Source: Treponema sp.
GTDB lineage: Bacteria; Spirochaetota; Spirochaetia; Treponematales; Breznakiellaceae
Direction: 5' to 3'
Assembly: GCA_031266255.1 (NCBI GenBank)
Contig: JAISBK010000129.1
Span: 1-8,476 of the forward strand
DNA: 8,476 bases
Shown: positions 6,311 through 8,476 of the stretch, one piece after another
Layout of the letters: each line of letters starts with the position of its first letter
Position numbering within the stretch: position 1 is the first letter of the stretch
Notes under the pieces: model-generated
Told to the model about the DNA's origin: nothing
The model's database searches: none
The model's input: only the letters and a program-made list of their open reading frames with translations
Position numbers and translations under genes: made by a program

Positions 6311-6652
6311 TTAGCCAATGGCTATGGAACCGGTCTCTCCGGTCCTTATTCGGATACATTCCTCAATAGGAAGTACAAAGATCTTCCCATCTCCAATCTC
6401 ACCGCTTCGGGCGCCTTTGATGATCGCCTCAAGGGTTGGTTTTACGAAGGTATCGTTCACCGCAATTTCGATACGCACCTTCTTTAAAAGGTTAACTTCT
6501 ATTTCAACCCCCCGGTACAATTCGGTATACCCCTTCTGCTGACCGCAGCCCATAGCATTGGTAACCGAAACCTTGTAGACTTCCGCTTTGTACAGTTCCT
6601 GTTTAACCTCGTTCAACACATGGGGCTGTATATACGCAATAATGAGTTTCAC
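6311..6652 (-). CDS. glnK: P-II nitrogen regulatory protein (GlnK/GlnB family)
   Basis: The 113-residue trimeric signal protein senses ATP/ADP and 2-oxoglutarate and, as the partner of Amt, plugs the ammonium channel when nitrogen is plentiful. Its length and numbering match E. coli P-II without gaps through the T-loop. Q39-K-G (ligand binding), TELYRG (43-48), K58, G87-D-G-K90 and R101-I-R103 (nucleotide binding) are all present. Residue 51, the tyrosine uridylylated by GlnD in proteobacteria, is isoleucine (VEIEVNLL), so that modification cannot occur at this position. The start is GTG at 6652-6650 with AAGGAGG 6 nt upstream, partly overlapping the amt stop. Only 11 bp separate it from amt, so the two are co-transcribed. 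I use glnK because of the amt linkage. Confidence 0.95.
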   Translation of the reverse strand: MKLIIAYIQPHVLNEVKQELYKAEVYKVSVTNAMGCGQQKGYTELYRGVEIEVNLLKKVRIEIAVNDTFVKPTLEAIIKGARSGEIGDGKIFVLPIEECIRIRTGETGSIAIG

Positions 6653-6663
6653 CAGGTACCTCC

Positions 6664-7983
6664 TTACATGTTGCTGAAAATCTGGAAGCCTGCATAGGCT
6701 TCGGTCTTATGTTCGGTGATATCAAGGCCCATAAGTTCGTCCTTAGGCGTAACCCTCAGTCCTAAAGTGGCCTTGATCGCCAAAAAGAGCGCCAGACTGG
6801 TGAGGGCAGCCCAGGCTCCTACCGAAAGGATTCCCACTGCTTGTATCCCCAGCTGATGGAATCCGCCGCCATGAAGCAGTCCTACCGCAATACCTTCCGC
6901 ATTGCCCCAGATGCCTACTGCCAAGGTACCCCAGATACCGCACACCAGATGGACTGAAGAAGCTCCTACCGGGTCATCGATCTTCAGCACCTTATCGATG
7001 AATTCCACTGCGCCCACCACCAGGATACCGCCGATAAGTCCTATCACCACCGACGCTCCCGGAGAAACCACAAAACAGGAGGCGGTAATAGCCACAAGCC
7101 CTGCTAAAGCGCCGTTCATGGACATGGATGCATCGGGTTTCTTGAACCAAATCCAGGAGGTGATCAGCGCGCTCACCGTTCCTGCAGCAGCTGACAAGGT
7201 AGTGGTAACACAAACCCGGGCAATCGCGGGATCCATACCTGACAAGGTGGATGCCCCGTTAAACCCATACCAACCGAACCACAGAAGAAAAACCCCTAAA
7301 CAGGCCAAGGTCAGGTTATGCCCTGGGAAGGCTTTCACCGAGATAGTCCCATCCGGGCCTTTCACATACTTGCCCTGCCGGGGGCCGAGAATCGCCGCGC
7401 CTACCACAGCCGCCCACCCTCCTACAGAATGTACCACCGTTGAACCGGCAAAGTCATAGAAACCGAGTTCTGAAAGCCAGCCACCCCCCCAGATCCAGTG
7501 TCCGGATATGGGATAGATAAAGGCTGAAATAAAACAGGTATACACCAAATAGGACTTGAACTGGGTTCGTTCTGCCATAGCTCCGGAAACAATGGTAGCC
7601 GAAGTCGCGGCAAATACGACCTGGAAAAACCAATCTCGGTAAAAAGTATAGTCTCCCATGGGACCCTTAAAGAATTCTGAGGTACCAACGATTTTCAGGG
7701 CATCTGCACCGTACATGAGTCCCCAGCCAATGGCCCAATACACCAGGGCGCCGAAACAAAAATCCATCAAGTTTTTCATGATGATATTGGTAGCATTTTT
7801 TGCCCGGGTAAGCCCGGCTTCAACCAAAGCAAAGCCCGCTTGCATGACGAATACCAGGATCGCCCCACAGAATAACCATATCATATTCAGTGCGTCTTCC
7901 AAGGAATAGCCTTCTTCTTGGGCAAAGAGGGCGACCCCGAAGTAAAAAAACAGCACTGCCAACACCATAATCTTTTTCCGCAC
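6664..7983 (-). CDS. amt: Ammonium transporter (Amt family)
   Basis: The 439-residue inner-membrane channel conducts ammonium. It opens with a cleavable-signal-like segment (MRKKIMVLAVLFFYFGVALFAQ, probable cleavage after ALFA) followed by 11 expected membrane helices. Family hallmarks are W36 and AGFALVEAGLTRAKN (49-63), FAATSATIVSGAMAER (124-139) with the gating-Phe region, DFAGSTVVHSVGGWAA (177-192) with pore His185, WFGWYGFNGAS (235-245), and SSVHLVCGIWGTLAVGIWG (342-360) with the second pore His345. The C-terminal tail DELMGLDITEHKTEAY (415-430) is the conserved cytoplasmic segment that couples subunits and contacts GlnK. The start is GTG at 7983-7981 with AGGAGG (7997-7992) 8 nt upstream; the nearby ATG at 7990 is out of frame. 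It is the first gene of the amt-glnK operon, with a sigma-54 promoter upstream. Confidence 0.96.
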   Translation of the reverse strand: MRKKIMVLAVLFFYFGVALFAQEEGYSLEDALNMIWLFCGAILVFVMQAGFALVEAGLTRAKNATNIIMKNLMDFCFGALVYWAIGWGLMYGADALKIVGTSEFFKGPMGDYTFYRDWFFQVVFAATSATIVSGAMAERTQFKSYLVYTCFISAFIYPISGHWIWGGGWLSELGFYDFAGSTVVHSVGGWAAVVGAAILGPRQGKYVKGPDGTISVKAFPGHNLTLACLGVFLLWFGWYGFNGASTLSGMDPAIARVCVTTTLSAAAGTVSALITSWIWFKKPDASMSMNGALAGLVAITASCFVVSPGASVVIGLIGGILVVGAVEFIDKVLKIDDPVGASSVHLVCGIWGTLAVGIWGNAEGIAVGLLHGGGFHQLGIQAVGILSVGAWAALTSLALFLAIKATLGLRVTPKDELMGLDITEHKTEAYAGFQIFSNM

Positions 7984-8001
7984 GTTTCATGCCTCCTGTA
8001 A

Positions 8002-8012
8002 GGATACTATCC
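8002..8012. promoter_or_regulatory. 11-bp dyad GGATA-C-TATCC over the predicted amt start
   Basis: A perfect 5-1-5 palindrome is centred about 3 bp downstream of the predicted +1 (8010) of the amt sigma-54 promoter. It shares the form GGAYA-N-TRTCC with the dyad upstream of the glnN promoter (6258-6268). The position would suit a repressor; the role is speculative. Confidence 0.28.
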
Positions 8013-8020
8013 AGTATTTA

Positions 8021-8036
8021 AGCAGGAACCGTGCCA
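8021..8036 (-). promoter_or_regulatory. Sigma-54 (-24/-12) promoter of amt-glnK
   Basis: On the minus strand TGGCAC (8036-8031), spacer GGTTC and CTGCT (8025-8021) match TGGCAC-N5-TTGCW with a single difference. The GG/GC doublets are correctly spaced and the full TGGCACG -24 element is present. The predicted start is near 8010, 27 nt before the GTG of amt. Confidence 0.82.
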
Positions 8037-8086
8037 ATCTAATCAGGGGAGCAGTTTTTTTCCTAGTTTTTCTGGATTGAGGTGAA

Positions 8087-8105
8087 GGTACTGGAAATTA
8101 GTACC
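8087..8105. promoter_or_regulatory. Dyad GGTACT-N7-AGTACC, candidate activator site upstream of amt
   Basis: Perfect 6-bp arms separated by 7 bp are centred about 86 bp upstream of the predicted amt start, the usual distance for an enhancer-binding activator site. It does not match the enterobacterial NtrC consensus, and I see no copy upstream of glnN. Confidence 0.35.
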
Positions 8106-8171
8106 CGATAGATAGCCATTGTCATGTCTTACTGGGTAAGAGCACGCTTTCCTTGGATAGCATACCGGTTC

Positions 8172-8197
8172 TTTTTCATACCTATAGGTATGAAAAA
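8172..8197. repeat. 26-bp perfect palindrome between the lacI-like gene and amt
   Basis: Arms TTTTTCATACC and GGTATGAAAAA flank a TATA centre, and the whole 26 bp is self-complementary. Read in either direction the T-run is on the 5' side and the A-run on the 3' side, the reverse of an intrinsic terminator, so a protein-binding site is more likely. It is centred about 174 bp upstream of the predicted amt start and 58 bp after the end of the lacI-like gene. The 271-bp gap holds no convincing gene. Confidence 0.5.
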
Positions 8198-8254
8198 AAT
8201 AATATCCTACATTTTTGTATGATCTATACCGTGGCTTATTTCCTCTTCACCTTT

Positions 8255-8476
8255 TTATCTATCAATGATGCTGGTATCGAACAGTAATTCCCGTTTTATG
8301 GTACAGAGCGGAGTTTTCTGTTCGATCATTTGTAGAAGATTTTCCAGCGCGGCATTACCTATCTCCGCCACCGGCTGGGAAATCACCGACACCGGATACT
8401 TGAGATAGTCAAACCAGCGGTTGTCGTCAAAGGTGATAATTTTCAGCCGTTTCTGTATATCGGCGGTGAGGGTATC
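8255..8476 (-). CDS. LacI/GalR-type transcriptional regulator, C-terminal fragment (gene continues beyond window end)
   Basis: The frame is open from the window edge to TAA at 8257-8255, 73 residues. The sequence LKIITFDDNRWFDYLKYPVSVISQPVAEIGNAALENLLQMIEQ is the typical last part of the periplasmic-binding-like effector domain of LacI/GalR repressors: FDD, a P-V-S-V-I strand, then QPV-x-E-I-G before the final long helix and a closing strand (CTIKRELLFDTSIID). The DNA-binding N-terminus lies outside the window, so the effector and targets are unknown; most relatives sense sugars. It reads toward amt, but the 271-bp gap and amt's own sigma-54 promoter suggest separate transcription. Confidence 0.85.
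   Translation of the reverse strand, partial: DTLTADIQKRLKIITFDDNRWFDYLKYPVSVISQPVAEIGNAALENLLQMIEQKTPLCTIKRELLFDTSIIDR

Noticed and set aside
6902..7459. Plus-strand open frame of 185 codons opposite amt
   Set aside because: It is antisense to an intact Amt with all pore residues; the translation is proline/threonine/alanine-rich with no recognisable domain.
8101..8165. Short minus-strand frames of 13-20 codons between the lacI-like gene and amt
   Set aside because: They have no ribosome sites and no protein-like character.

Overview
The window looks like chromosomal DNA from a spirochaete. A Treponema of moderate G+C content, such as the insect-gut treponemes, is my best guess. This rests on the overall feel of the proteins: a small XRE regulator ending its DNA-binding domain in 'EYLVTG', a substrate-binding protein of the ABC_sub_bind type, a type III glutamine synthetase and strong AGGAGG-type ribosome sites. 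No rRNA or other taxonomic marker is present, so the assignment is inference.

Layout. Positions 1-90 (minus) hold the start of a lipoprotein gene. Its leader (91-362) carries a tiny ORF, a G+C-rich hairpin and a well-formed promoter whose spacer is a perfect inverted repeat. Positions 446-805 (plus) encode an XRE-family regulator diverging from that leader. Positions 1098-3863 (plus) are a three-gene ABC transporter operon: substrate-binding protein, LivH-type permease and ATPase. The permease and ATPase genes overlap by ATGA. Positions 3864-4070 are a convergent gap containing interleaved inverted repeats.

Positions 4071-7983 (all minus) form a nitrogen-assimilation block, transcribed in the order amt, glnK, glnN: ammonium channel, P-II signal protein and type III glutamine synthetase. 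amt and glnK are 11 bp apart and clearly form one operon. glnN follows after a 119-bp gap. Both amt and glnN are preceded by near-consensus sigma-54 (-24/-12) promoters that would give leaders of about 27 and 35 nt. Positions 8255-8476 (minus) are the C-terminal end of a LacI/GalR-type regulator cut by the window edge.

How it works together. Amt brings in ammonium. The P-II protein would bind Amt and gate it according to 2-oxoglutarate and ATP/ADP. GSIII assimilates the ammonium into glutamine. The paired sigma-54 promoters imply shared control by an enhancer-binding activator encoded elsewhere. The P-II protein has Ile where Tyr51 is uridylylated in enterobacteria, so signalling here probably runs on ligand binding alone. 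The ABC operon imports an unidentified small molecule, possibly an amino acid by family analogy. No mobile element, CRISPR array, tRNA or rRNA was seen.
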